Of a DNA stretch of 64,000 bases, positions 31,176-42,279 are shown piece after piece (position 1 is the stretch's first letter; each line of letters starts with the position of its first letter). Location: assembly GCA_002077045.2 (NCBI GenBank), contig KZ111150.1, positions 676,024 through 740,023 of the forward strand, written 5' to 3'. Both the position numbers and the translations under genes were made by a program. Below the pieces are notes generated by a model. That model saw only the letters and a program-made list of their open reading frames with translations, was not told where the DNA came from and made no database searches. This DNA is from Rachicladosporium sp. CCFEE 5018 (taxonomy: Eukaryota > Ascomycota > Dothideomycetes > Cladosporiales > Cladosporiaceae).

Positions 31176-32143
31176 CTACAACTGATACTTTCCGATAAAG
31201 TTCGTCGCCAGGCCCGCAAACCAAATCGAGTTCGTGCCATTATCATAATGCATGCCGATATTTCCATTCGGCAGCACACTAGTACCGCCGACATTCAGCA
31301 CTGTACCTGGCTGGTAGACAATACCGAACTGGTTCGTCGTGGGAGTGTAGGTGTTGAGCGAGTTGGTCGTGATAGTGGAGAACCCTAGCATCGAACATCA
31401 GTCAAGTACAATGCTAAAATTGCTCAACATTACTCACAAATTCTGCCATTACGATCCAGCGTGTTCTCATTTGGCAGCGCCACTGGACTCGTTTTGTCGT
31501 CGATGAAGACCTGGATCGCCTTGGTCTTGATGTCGATGCTGACTTGCGAGTTCCCGGCCAAACTAGTGAACCAGATCTTGCCCAGATATTCGACACGGAT
31601 GACCGTCGGCAGTGCCGCCGTCGCTGGCAGCTGGTACTCAGTCCAAGTCTCGTTCCGTGGGTCGAAGCGTCCAATCTTGCTTGAAAGCATCTCGGTGATC
31701 CAGACAGCCTTGTCGCTTGCGACCTGCACTCCAAGAGCCCCGGAGCCCGGTGTAGGGACAGTCCAACACTTGGTCTTTGTCGTTACGTAGTCGAAGAGAC
31801 AGAGCTTGCCGGCTGTGGTCATGGTGAACCACATCTAATACTGGATGTCAGTGGTCACACTTTCTGCGATACGAACGGGAGCACTCACTCCAGTCTCGCC
31901 AGGCCACCCATCATTGAAAGGCTGGAGATCACCCAGCGCGTTCTGAACGGGATCTCCAGTGTTGAACACTTCCACGACCTTGGTGTTGGGGTCGATCCTG
32001 GCCATTTGGTTCCGGATGCCTGTGGCGACATACACTTTGCCATCTTTGCCAGTCCGGACGACGCATGAGCCTGCAATGCGGCCTTGAGCTGCGCTAAGAG
32101 CTGCAAAATTTGGGACCGGCAGTGGTGCGAGGGTGTATGGGAT
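31176..32143 (-). CDS. Streptogramin-lyase-like secreted beta-propeller (copy A, 5' end missing)
   Basis: Three-prime part of the gene that is complete at 39245-40489. Exons visible on the minus strand are 32143-31889 (cut by the gap), 31834-31438 and 31384-31176. The signal peptide and first exon would lie in the gap. The encoded sequence matches copy B almost everywhere; the penultimate residue is Gln here and His there. Function and structure are described under the complete copy. The gene ends 260 bp from the DHA2 stop, so the two converge. Confidence 0.85.
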
Positions 32144-32243
32144 NNNNNNNNNNNNNNNNNNNNNNNNNNNNNNNNNNNNNNNNNNNNNNNNNNNNNNNNN
32201 NNNNNNNNNNNNNNNNNNNNNNNNNNNNNNNNNNNNNNNNNNN
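32144..32243. other. Assembly gap of exactly 100 N
   Basis: Exactly 100 N is the usual placeholder for a gap of unknown size. To the left the lyase gene is cut in exon 2; to the right SPT16 begins inside codon 222. The flanking contigs overlap by homology over 8 kb (see findings), so the gap may be negative in true length. Confidence 0.98.
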
Positions 32244-34684
32244 CCGACAAGATCGAGGATGACAAGTTCTTCAAGTCGATGAAGGGCGGCGACTTCGATC
32301 CGGTCAATCTGGACTGGAGCGTCAGCCCGATCGTGATGAGCGGTGGCAACTTCGACCTCAAGCTGCGCAGCCAGCCTGACGACAGTAACCTACATGCGGG
32401 CGTTATTATCGCTGCGCTCGGGTTGCGCTACCAGACCTACGCTTCGATGATCGCTCGGACGTACCTCGTGGACCCGAACAAGTCGCAAGAGAGTACTTAC
32501 AAGCTCCTCCTGAGCGTGCACGAGGCCGTTCTGAAAGAGCTGAAGGACGGCGCACCAGCGAAGAATGCTTACAACAAGGCAATCGCTACCATCAAGGCCA
32601 AGAAGCCAGAGCTGGTCGACAACTTTGTCAAGCACGTCGGTGCAGGCATTGGGATCGAGGGCGTGGACTCGACAATGGTGCTAAATGGAAAGAACGGCCG
32701 CATTCTGAAGGACGGTATGACATTGGTAGTCACCACTGGCTTCTCCGATGTCGAGAATCCAAATCCCCAGGACAAGAAGAAGGACGCCAAGTACTCACTG
32801 ATGCTGAGCGACACGATCCGAATCAACGCATCTGAAGTCGGATCTGGCGAACCCTTTGTCTTCACGAAGAAGGCAGGCTCTGATATGGATAGCGCTGCGT
32901 TCTTCTTCAATGATGACGAAGAGGAAGAGAAGAAGCCCGCGAAAGCCAAGAAGGACCCTCGCGTGGGCGCAGTGGCATCTTCTAACATCACGAAGACAAG
33001 ACTACGAGGTCAGGGTGGCCAGAGCGCAAATGAGGAGAAGGAGGCTGCGAGGCGAGAGCATCAGCGTGAGCTACACCAAAAGAAGCACAACGACGGACTC
33101 GCGAATTACGCAGAAGGACATGCTGCGCTCAACGGAACTGAAGAGAAGAAATTCAAGCGTTTCGAATCGTACAAGTACGACACTCAGATCCCTACCAAGG
33201 TCAAGGATTTGATCATAGTCGCCGACCCTCGCAACAATTCCGTTATCATGCCCATCATGGGACGCCCTGTGCCATTCCACATCAACACCATCAAGAACGC
33301 AAGCACCACTAGTGAGGGTGCCTGGATTTTCTTGCGGATCAACTTCTTGTCGCCTGGCCAGGGTGTGGGACGCAAAGACGACCAGCCGTTCGAGGACCCG
33401 AGTGCGCAATTCGTGCGCTCGCTTACTTACCGATCCAAGGACAGAGATCACATGGCGGACATTGAGTCGCAGATCACAGAGATGAAGAAAGCTGCTGTGC
33501 GCCGCGACCAAGAGAAGAAAGACATGGAGGATGTCGTCGAGCAGGACAAGCTTGTCGAGATTCGAAATCGTCGCCCACACCGCCTCGACAACATCTACAT
33601 GCGCCCGACAATGGAGTCGAAGCGCGTTGGTGGTGCTGTTGAAGTGCACCAGAATGGTCTCCGCTATCATCACATGGCTGGGCAAAAGATCGACATCCTA
33701 TTCAGCAATGTCAAGCACCTGTTCTTCCAGCCTTGCGTGGGCGAGCTGATTGTCATCATTCACGTTCATCTGGTCAACCCGATCATCATCGGCAAACGCA
33801 AGACGAAGGACATCCAATTCTTGCGCGAGGCAACGACAGAGCAATTCGATGAGACCGGCAACCGTAAGCGCAAGCATCGCTACGGTGATGAGGAGGAGTT
33901 CGAAGCAGAGCAAGAAGAGAAGCGCAGGCGTTCGGCACTCGACAAGGAGTTCCGCATGTTTGCCGAGAAGATCGCAGATGCTGGGAAGTCTGAGGGCATG
34001 TCAGTGGATATGCCGTTCCGCGACCTTGGCTTCAACGGTGTGCCGGCACGCTCCAGCGTCACCATCCAGCCTACTACCGACTGCCTTGTTCAGCTCACGG
34101 AGCCACCGTTCCTCGTCATCACCCTGACTGACATCGAAGTGGTGCACCTTGAGCGTGTTCAGTTCGGCTTGAAAAACTTCGACATGGTTGTCATCTTCAA
34201 GGACTTCACTCGCCCACCAGCGCACATCAACACGATCCCAGTTGAGAGCTTAGATGGCGTGAAGGACTGGCTCGACAGCGTCGACATTCCCTTCTCAGAA
34301 GGGCCTCTCAACCTCAACTGGGGCACGATCATGAAGACCGTAACGACAGACCCTCACGCCTTCTTCGCTGAAGGTGGCTGGAGCTTCCTCGACACCGAGA
34401 GCGATGCTGAGTCCGACGCGGAGGAAGAGGAAAGCGCGTTCGAGATAAGCGAGGAGGACTTTGCGAGCGAGGCGAGCTCGGAGGAGGAGAGCGACTTTGA
34501 TGATGACGCCTCGGCTGATGCCAGCGGTGGGTCGGATGAGAGCGACGATGAGGGCGAGGACTGGGATGAGATGGAGAAGAAGGCTGCGAGGAAGGATCGG
34601 GATGGTGGTGGATCTGAGGATGAGGGGAGGAGTCGGAAGAGTAAGGGGAAGGCTCCGCCGCCGAAGGTGAAGAGTAGGCGGTAG
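32244..34684 (+). CDS. SPT16: Spt16 (copy B, N-terminal 222 codons missing)
   Basis: Partial second copy of the FACT subunit, encoding the equivalent of residues 223-1034 with no indel against copy A and an intact stop. The start of the gene is not present because the contig begins here. Protein differences from copy A include Gln for Glu in QPDDSN, Asp for Tyr before NFVKHVG, Gly for Ser in KNGRILKDG, Pro for Ser in FEDPSAQF and Ile for Met in the acidic tail. The Asp and Gly versions look more usual for Spt16. Silent changes are dense in the first half of the middle domain and the acidic tail, but nearly absent over about 33700-34480. Confidence 0.95.
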
Positions 34685-35092
34685 ATGGTGTGCTTGCTTG
34701 AGTATGGCGTTCCAGGGGGCCAAGTGCGAGTGGGATTGCTGGGATTGCTAGTGGTCCTTACTATTCAACTCATTAGCTGGCCAACATGCTCGAGTCAAGA
34801 CGAGACCGAGAGCACGGTAATGTTCCGCTGCAGAGCGACGTAAGTGGCAGTGGCGATCCGACTAATTCGTGCAGACTGTGGGGTAAATGAGGTTAGACTC
34901 TCTCCCTACGTGCATCCCTCAAAACTACTACATCGATCTCAGAGACTTTTCATTTATCGCTACTGGGACGCAGAACTGCGCCGAGGTCGTGACGCCTCAC
35001 GCGTGCTTGTCATTTTGGCGCTCAGCACACGGAACGCTGCTCGGACGACGACAGGTAAGACTGCTGCATCTACTTGAGTATGTCGCGATTTC

Positions 35093-35166
35093 TTAGCGCG
35101 CGACATTTCTGCTGTCATCGGCCGCGGCTATGCAATGCGGGCGACTTGAGTTATGTGCCGTCTTCC
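35093..35166. promoter_or_regulatory. 74-bp identical island in MCT promoter (copy B)
   Basis: Perfect match to 26975-27048 within an otherwise diverged promoter, at the same distance from the MCT start codon. It includes TCGGCCGCGGC. Confidence 0.5.
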
Positions 35167-35305
35167 ACCTTATTACTGCTACATGATCTCTTCATTCTCT
35201 CTTTCGTTATTGTTGCAAGTTCTGGAGTATCGGTGATGGCAATTATGCTATCAACGGAATCTGGACTACGACTTGAAAGCTAACAATACTGGTGGCGTCA
35301 CCGCC

Positions 35306-36716
35306 ATGTCAGAGAAGTCATTGGAATATGGAAAGTCAGAGGCCGTGGATGCGTATGAAGGGCCGGTGATCACGAGTAGCAATGAAGATGTCAAGGCGCC
35401 CTCAGTCATAGTCTCGACCACCCCGCCTGCGCCAGATGGAGGAACACGAGCATGGCTGCAAGTCGCCGGCAGCTTTCTGGTCTTTGGCAATCTATGGGGC
35501 CTCACATTCGCATTCGGATCTTTCGTATCTTATTACGAATTGACTTTGCTTCCTGATCTGTCGTCATCGACCATTAGCTGGTGAGTGCTTCGCGATAGCG
35601 ATGCTGTGGTACAGAACTGACGAGACCAGGATCGGCACGACGTCCACGACCCTTCTCATTTTCGGAGGCATCGTGTCTGGCCCTCTCTTCGACAGAGGCT
35701 ACTTTCGCAGCATGCTCATTGTTGGTGCGCTAGTGGAGACCCTTGGCTTGATGCTGCTCAGCCTATGCACAGCGTCGTATTGGCAGATCTTCCTCACACA
35801 AGGTATCGTCACAGGACTTGGTAACAGCCTGCTGTACATCCCCGGCCTCACCCTCGTCGGCCGAGCCTTCACGAAGAACCGCAGTTTAGCAATGGGGATC
35901 ACCACATGCGGTGCTCCTATTGGCGGAATCATCTACACCATCACATTCGAGCATCTCATCAGCCGCATAAGCTTCGGCTGGACAGTCCGGATCATGGCGT
36001 TCATCATGCTGTCTACCTACTGCATCGCATTTCCAATGATTCTGTGGCGCGTCAAGAACTTAGCTGATCTCGCCCCGGACCGGCCGCGGAAGCTGTTCGA
36101 CGCAAGTGCACTACGAGATCTGCCCTTCTGGAGCTACACTAGCAGCAACTTCCTTATATTTTGCGGATACATGGTGCCATTCTACTTCATGGCGTCCTAT
36201 GGACAGATCGAACTGGGCATGAGCCGTAGTGACGCGAACTATGTTCTAGTCATATCGCAAGCTGCGTCAGTGCTAGGTCGACTTGTTGCTTCGTACGCTG
36301 CGTCTAAGACCGGCGTGATGATCCCATGGATCGTCTGCGGACTCTCAAGCGGAATTCTGTGTCTAGGCTGGATCGGTGTCAAGTCATCGGGTGCGTTCAT
36401 CGTTTACGCAGCGTTATACGGATGTTTCAGTGGCGCACTAATTCCGCTACCGCCTTCGGTGTTCCCGGTCGTGTGTCCGGATATCAAGGTCCTAGGCGCG
36501 AGGATGGGCATGTCGCAGGGGATTGGATCAATGGCGTCCTTGATTGGGCCACCGATCGCCGGGGCGTTGACGAGCATTGGGGCGACGGCGGAGCATAGGA
36601 ACTACCTGGGATTACAATTATTCGGAGGAGCCATTATGGCTGCGGGTGGATGCAATCTAGCTGGGTTGTGGATACTCCTGATCAGACAGAGGGGACTGAA
36701 GTCGAAGTTGATATAG
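35306..36716 (+). CDS. MCT-family MFS transporter (copy B)
   Basis: Exons 35306-35580 and 35630-36716 give 453 residues, the same length and exon layout as copy A (49-nt intron, Trp codon split). The DGGTRAWLQ first-helix motif and the loop LADLAPDRPRKLF are kept. Changes against copy A are mostly at third codon positions; the protein changes are conservative (for example Val/Ile, Thr/Lys in loops). That pattern shows purifying selection on both versions. The substrate is unknown. Confidence 0.9.
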
Positions 36717-36882
36717 ATTCGAAAGCACCATTCATCAGTCCAACTCAGACCCCAGTTTCGAAGTCATGCTGGGCATCATCCTGCATGCACGTCAAGCTGC
36801 AGGTGTCGGTATGCCCCAATACGGTCTACCGCCTACCGCTCCACTTCGGTTAGGTTGAACCCACCATAACGCGATATCTCTT

Positions 36883-37018
36883 CAGCGTCACTATACATGT
36901 TCAGCGTCACAAGACAGCCACCGCCCCAATATTCAGCGTCAGCATGCTTGATCAGCGTCACGATACCGCAGCCTCACGTCTGTACAGCGTCAGGACTTCC
37001 CGCAACCGCGCAGCGCCA
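36883..37018. promoter_or_regulatory. Array of CAGCGTCA elements ahead of DHA2 gene (copy B)
   Basis: CAGCGTCA at 36883, 36902, 36934, 36953 and 36985, with a sixth, degenerate CAGCGCCA at 37011. The steps are 19, 32, 19, 32 and 26 bp, the same pattern as copy A to within 1 bp, although the DNA between the elements has many differences. Confidence 0.6.
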
Positions 37019-37189
37019 CCCACGGCTGAGCTATCGAAGACCAAAGGTATCGCCATGTTGGAAAGTATAAGTTTTCTGCTATCCCGTACTTGTGGATTGC
37101 CTATCGTCTCTTATCCTGCATCTCATCTCCTCTGACATACCAAATTCTCTCTTGATCATCATACGCTCTAATCAGGCAAGGCAGCCACG

Positions 37190-38986
37190 ATGACAAGCAA
37201 AACCGCCACATCAACAGTGCACTCTGTGCACGCCGACGACAGGGAGGCTATTGCTTCGCCGATGGCAACGACAAATCCATCTCCTAGATCATCTTACGAC
37301 GCATTCACTGAACCGCCAACCGGAAGTCAGACTCCAAACCCACTGCTCGGTGGTCATGCATCACAGAAGTACCCAGAGGAAGGCTACGAATTGGGTGCAG
37401 TGACTAGCCGTAATGCTCCTCCTCCAGCACATCTGAGCAACGCTCTTGAGATCTTGTATCTCACTCGGAGTCGACGCAGCAATGCTGGTGAGCTGGCCGA
37501 GAACAACGATGCAGAAGCCCTCTCGCCAGTCCGGGGAAGTCAGGGCATTCCACCGCAGCTACGGAATCTTGGCACCGAGATCATGTTCGTGCTAGTGTGT
37601 AGTAGCGGGCAATTGTTGTTCAGCTACAATCTCGGCAATGTTACTGTCAATCTGTCGGCTTTCCAAGCAGCTCTCGGAATGCCGAGTGGCGAAGTACCAT
37701 GGCTTATGGGCGCCTACTCTACAGCGTTGGGTTTGAGTGTCATTCTATCCGGCTCGCTGGCTGACTTGCTGGCACCACGTCTGGTCATCGTTGCTGCGTT
37801 TGCATGGCTGACAATCTGGAACATCATCGGTGCTTTCAGCTTGACACCATCACGGAGCATATTATTCTTCTTCATGCGTGCGATGCAGGGCCTGTCAGTG
37901 GGCTTGCTCGTATCCGGTAGCATGAGCTTGCTTGGTCGTGTCTACTCTCCCGGACAGCGTAAAACACGTGTATTCTCCGCCATGGCTGCAATGGCGCCCC
38001 TTGGCTTCTTTATCGGGGCACTTCAGGGCGGTGCTCTGACGGCACATCTACGATGGATCTTCGGCACGAACGCGATGGTTAGTGGACTACTTATGGCTGC
38101 AGCGTGGTTCTCTGTACCCGACATACAACCTGAGGCAGATCTACCAGGCTCCGATGTGCCATCGATCCGCGATTTCGACTGGAAGGGAGCCATTTGTGCG
38201 ACAGCTGGCTGCATATGTCTCCTCTTCGGACTCACACAAGGCTCTGTGGTTCACTGGTCATCCTATACGTACTCCTTGATCATTGTTGGCATCGTCATCA
38301 TTGTTGCATTCTTCTGGGTTGAAAGCAGAGCACGCCGTCCACTGATCCCAAACTCGCTATGGAGGACTCCCGGCTTTGCTCCTCTCATGGCAGCGTACTT
38401 CCTGAGCTTCGGTAGCTTTGTCGGAGCATGGCAGTTCTTCGCGGTGCAATTCTTCTCGCGCATACAGCAGAAGTCCGCTCTCACGGTGGCTCTTTACCTA
38501 CTTCCGAACTGTATCGCAGGCATACTGGCGGCGTGGATCGTCAGCAAACTCCTTCATCGAGTGCCGGGGCACTATATTTACATGGTCAGCATGTTCTGCT
38601 ATGCACTGGGACCCGCATTCTTTCTGCCTCAAACTGCAAATACCTCGTACTGGGCATTGAGTCTCCCGGGGATTACGCTCGCCACGTTCGGTCCTGATAT
38701 GAGCTTCGCAGCTGCCTCAATCTTCATCACTTCGAACGTGCCCAGGAGCTATCAGGGCAGCGCGGGTAGTCTGTTGGTCACAATACAGAACCTGTCCTCT
38801 GCGATAATGGCCTCAGCTGCAGACAGCATAGCTGCGCAAGTGGATACTTCACCGTCCGGAGAGATCGGACTGAAGGGGTTGAAAGCAGCTTGGTGGTTTG
38901 CACTAGCCGCGGCGTTGGCCGGTGCTGTAATTACCGGTGCTGCTGTGCGAATACCGAAGGAGGTTGAAAAGGAGCACGTCACATGA
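37190..38986 (+). CDS. DHA2-family MFS transporter, ATR1-like (copy B)
   Basis: 598 residues in one exon from the ATG at 37190, the same length as copy A with no indel. Fourteen spans and all family blocks are kept. Most amino-acid differences fall in residues 12-60 of the cytosolic N-terminus (for example SVHADDREAIASP against SLPNDGREATVAP) and a few in loops; the last third of the protein is nearly identical. Preceded by the CAGCGTCA array; converges with the lyase gene 259 bp away. Confidence 0.9.
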   Translation: MTSKTATSTVHSVHADDREAIASPMATTNPSPRSSYDAFTEPPTGSQTPNPLLGGHASQKYPEEGYELGAVTSRNAPPPAHLSNALEILYLTRSRRSNAGELAENNDAEALSPVRGSQGIPPQLRNLGTEIMFVLVCSSGQLLFSYNLGNVTVNLSAFQAALGMPSGEVPWLMGAYSTALGLSVILSGSLADLLAPRLVIVAAFAWLTIWNIIGAFSLTPSRSILFFFMRAMQGLSVGLLVSGSMSLLGRVYSPGQRKTRVFSAMAAMAPLGFFIGALQGGALTAHLRWIFGTNAMVSGLLMAAAWFSVPDIQPEADLPGSDVPSIRDFDWKGAICATAGCICLLFGLTQGSVVHWSSYTYSLIIVGIVIIVAFFWVESRARRPLIPNSLWRTPGFAPLMAAYFLSFGSFVGAWQFFAVQFFSRIQQKSALTVALYLLPNCIAGILAAWIVSKLLHRVPGHYIYMVSMFCYALGPAFFLPQTANTSYWALSLPGITLATFGPDMSFAAASIFITSNVPRSYQGSAGSLLVTIQNLSSAIMASAADSIAAQVDTSPSGEIGLKGLKAAWWFALAAALAGAVITGAAVRIPKEVEKEHVT

Positions 38987-39244
38987 GCAAGCTCAGCGCT
39001 CGGTAAGGTGTGGTTCTCCGAACGATTGTGACCTGGCCACTGCACTTATCCTCTAGAATGTGGCAAGGCCCGCCACCTCGATGCATCTCCGAGAGACACC
39101 AGACCCCCACGAAACATATCGCGAGAAGTCACGGCTGTATCTCAACGTAGCTGCGATCCGATTCTGCGGGCTGGAGTTGAGTGAAAGGACCATAGGTCTC
39201 TTCTCAACGGCCGGGGAGGTGAACATCTTTGTACAGAATATCCG

Positions 39245-40489
39245 CTACAAGTGATACTTTCCGATAAAGTTCGTCGCCAGGCCTGCAAACCAAATCGAGT
39301 TCGTGCCATTATCATAATGCATGCCGATATTTCCATTCGGCAGCACACTAGTACCGCCGACATTAAGCACTGTACCTGGCTGGTAGATGATACCGAACTG
39401 GTTCGTCGTGGGAGTGTACGTGTTGAGCGAGTTGGTCGTGATAGTGGAGAAACCTAGCATCGAACATCAGTCAAGTACAATGCTAAAGTTGCTCAACATT
39501 ACTCACAAATTCTGCCATTACGATCTAGCGTGTTCTCATTTGGCAGCGCCACTGGACTCGTTTTGTCGTCGATGAAGACCTGGATCGCCTTGGTCTTGAT
39601 GTCGATGCTGACTTGTGAGTTCCCGGCCAAACTAGTGAACCAGATCTTGCCCAGATATTCGACACGGATGACCGTCGGCAGTGCCGCCGTCGCTGGCAGC
39701 TGGTACTCAGTCCAAGTCTCGTTCCGTGGGTCGAAGCGTCCAATCTTGCTTGAAAGCATCTCGGTGATCCAGACAGCCTTGTCGCTTGCGACCTGCACTC
39801 CAAGAGCCCCGGAGCCCGGTGTAGGGACAGTCCAACACTTGGTCTTTGTCGTCACGTAGTCGAAGAGACAGAGCTTGCCGGCTGTGGTCATGGTGAACCA
39901 CATCTAATACTGGATGTCAGTGGTCACACTTTCTGCGATACCAACGGGAGCACTCACTCCAGTCTCGCCAGGCCACCCATCATTGAAAGGCTGGAGATCA
40001 CCCAGCGCGTTCTGAACGGGATCTCCAGTGTTGAACACTTCCACGACCTTGGTGTTGGGGTCGATCCTGGCCATTTGGTTCCGGATGCCTGTGGCGACAT
40101 ACACTTTGCCATCTTTGCCAGTCCGGACGACGCATGAGCCTGCAATGCGGCCTTGAGCTGCGCTAAGAGCTGCAAAATTTGGGACCGGCAGTGGTGCGAG
40201 GGTGTATGGGATATTGTACTCGGTCAATACGCCTGACTTGGGATCAATGCGAACGATCTTGTTCGACAGGAAGGTGTCGGCCTGTGTTCGAAGTTAGTTG
40301 GTAGTTATATGAAAAGATTCCAAATGCAGTATTGCGCACATAGATGGCGCCATCCGGTCCTGTGTCAATGTCGCAAGGCGCTGCTAGAGGCGTTTTGAGA
40401 TTGTAGTACGTGAATCCACTGGATGCTGCTGGCGCTGCGATAGAGCGTGTGGCGACCAGAGCCAAGAGCAAAGTAGTTCTCCACGCCAT
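39245..40489 (-). CDS. Secreted streptogramin-lyase-like beta-propeller (copy B, complete)
   Basis: Four exons on the minus strand: 40489-40340, 40281-39958, 39903-39507 and 39453-39245, giving 359 residues. Residues 1-19 (MAWRTTLLLALVATRSIAA) are a signal peptide. The rest is built of blades with the NHL/virginiamycin-B-lyase look: APCDIDTGPDGAIY, RIDPKSGVLTEYN, MARIDPNTKVVEVFN, GALGVQVASDKAVWITE and GRFDPRNETWTEYQLP. Bacterial Vgb opens streptogramin B rings; in fungi such proteins are common, secreted and of unproven activity, so I call it lyase-like only. The first intron has a weak donor (GTGCGC), which I accept because it restores the blade pattern ADTFLSNKIVRID. It converges with the DHA2 transporter and lies 0.4 kb from a BNR protein gene. 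Confidence 0.8.
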
Positions 40490-40910
40490 GGCTATTGTGT
40501 AGTGACTCGTTCAGGCAGACAATTAGTTCGTGTCGAGTCTGGCACTCTGGGTTATGGTTATTAGCAAACGACAATTGAGGCTGGCCACACGATTTGGCAT
40601 ACATGTCAACGGGAATAAATCCTCCATGATCATGCCTCGGTGTCATCCTGTACAGATCGTCATACCCCAGATGTCCATAAAGTCTATCGTTCATAAAGAT
40701 TGTACTACTCCACATGAAGCTACTGCAACATAAAAGCATCGCGATGTGACAAAGCTGTGCGTGCTTGAGAAGACACGTAGTCAGCAGGTCGGGACAGCAA
40801 GATCAGTTAACGTTATAGCAAAGTTTGACAGGGCTGCTTTTGATTGACTATATATTACCTTAGTGTTGCAACGGCGTCGTAACTACAGAGGACAAAATCC
40901 ATCACGACGT
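40490..40910. other. Intergenic region lyase - BNR gene
   Basis: 421 bp between the lyase start and the BNR stop, both genes on the minus strand. It should hold the lyase promoter. No motif stands out. Confidence 0.4.
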
Positions 40911-42279
40911 CTAAGTAGGCACATCAGCCGGCTGCTTCAGTGTCTCCAATAGGTTGACAACAGTCGCCGAGAACGGCGTCTGGATGCCCTTGGCACGGTC
41001 ATCGTAAGTTGCACCGCCATAGATGAGTAGGTGGTCGGGACGCTTCTTGAAGATCTGGACAGCGCGGCTGTACACAGCTCCAGCGGGCGTAGCATGCTCT
41101 TCCCACTGTGGCGGTAGTCAGTATTGGCTCGGAGCTAGGTCGTATGGATGGAGTGATTCTACCTTGTCAAGCGCACCACCAGCCTGGTTGGTGTACACAC
41201 CACGAGTGTCAGCGTCGGACACGACAATCGTGCCGAGGGGGCCACCAAGGGGCGACCACTGAACGTAAGGCGAAGCGTTGGGCGCCGTCTTGTTGTTCAC
41301 AACAAGCGGCATGTCCTCGTGTTGGCCGAAAGTCAGTGGAGTGTCGGCGATCACGTAGTACACCGGGTAGTTGACACCGTAGGAGCTGGAGTTGCCGATC
41401 GGGCGCTCGTGGACAAGGATCCACTTGTTCAGAGGCTTGATGAAGGCAATGTTGGTCATGCCCGGGCGAGCCTCGTAGAGGTCATAGGCAACGTCGTTGA
41501 CGACTGGGCCCCAGGTCTTGAGGTCGGTGGAGACTTGGTGGGAAAGCTTCTGGCCGTGGAGCGGGTCGCGCTGGTCGGAGTAGTAGGCGACGAGCTCGCC
41601 GTTGTAGGGACTGGAATTGTGTTAGCGTTGATCATGCAGCACGTTCAATGCGGCACACTTACAGCAGAGTCGGCTCCCAGACAGGCGTAGCACCGTTCGT
41701 GGTGTTCGGTGGGCCACCCGCAGCAATGTGGCTGACAAAGTGCCAGGTCCTCGCCCTGTCTGTGCTAGCGTACAGGTCGATCTTGGTGCCGTTTCCACTC
41801 CAGCTGTTGCCGGAGCCGAGAATGGTGCCCGCAGGGTAGCCGCCGAGCGGGAAGGGAAGCTCAGTCAGAGCTGGCTGCGCGCTGAAACCCCAGCCGTTGA
41901 CTTGATCAGTCAGATTGGAGATGTACGTCCAGCTGGCGCCGCCGTCCATGCTCTCGAAGACGGGGAAGTAGTTAGGGTTGTTGCCAGAAAGGGCTGAGGT
42001 GGCGATGATGGTCTCATCCTCGAGCTCGACGAAGCGAGGGTAGGTGATGCTCTCCTTGCCCTTGGGCTGGTAGATCGTCACGTTGTTGAAGTAGCCCCAT
42101 GGCTGTGGCGCAGATGCGTTCACCGGCGCTGGCGGCGCTGGCGGCGCTGGAGGAGGTGGTGGCGGGCCATGCCCTGGTGGTCCATGTCCTGGTGGTCCAC
42201 CGTGACCTGGTGGCTTACCGGGAGGATGTGCGAAGGATACTTGGGCAAGAGCCGCGGATGCGAGAAGTGAGAAAAGCAT
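40911..42279 (-). CDS. Secreted BNR/Asp-box (sialidase-fold) protein
   Basis: Three exons on the minus strand: 42279-41663, 41610-41163 and 41105-40911, giving 419 residues. The first 17 or so residues form a signal peptide. Next comes a Pro/Gly/His tract (about 20-55) with repeated GHGPP units. The main domain is a six-bladed propeller of the sialidase superfamily: Asp-box type turns are seen in SMDGGASWTYIS and STDRARTWHF, and FRIP-like entries in ITYPRFVELEDETIIAT. The family also holds glycosidases and carbohydrate-binding proteins; the Arg triad of true sialidases is not obvious, so no activity is claimed. The intron borders keep frame. The extracellular location and the neighbouring lyase-like gene suggest work on outside substrates. 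Confidence 0.85.

Larger units (their letters stand above)
24136..32143. repeat. 8.0-kb repeated block, copy A
   Basis: Homologous end to end with 32244-40212: SPT16 (from codon 222), MCT transporter, DHA2 transporter and most of the lyase gene, all in the same order and strand. The offset is 8108 bp in SPT16, 8119 in the MCT gene and 8069 in the DHA2 and lyase genes, so only intergenic indels separate them. By eye I count 7 mismatches in the first 465 bp and 12 in the 968 bp of lyase sequence (none in the final 270), but many, mostly synonymous, in the middle. The copy stops exactly at the N gap. Confidence 0.97.
32244..40212. repeat. 8.0-kb repeated block, copy B
   Basis: Counterpart of 24136-32143. 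Its first base follows the gap directly. The homology to copy A ends at 40212 only because copy A runs into the gap there; copy B continues through the rest of the lyase gene. Confidence 0.97.

Noticed and set aside
32084..34684. Open frame running through the N gap into SPT16
   Set aside because: It joins antisense lyase sequence to SPT16 through unknown bases. It is an artefact of the gap.
32244..40489. Gene amplification of transporters as an adaptive tandem duplication
   Set aside because: The ends of the repeat coincide exactly with contig ends and the gap, so an assembly or haplotype origin is simpler. Kept as an alternative in the findings, not as the main reading.
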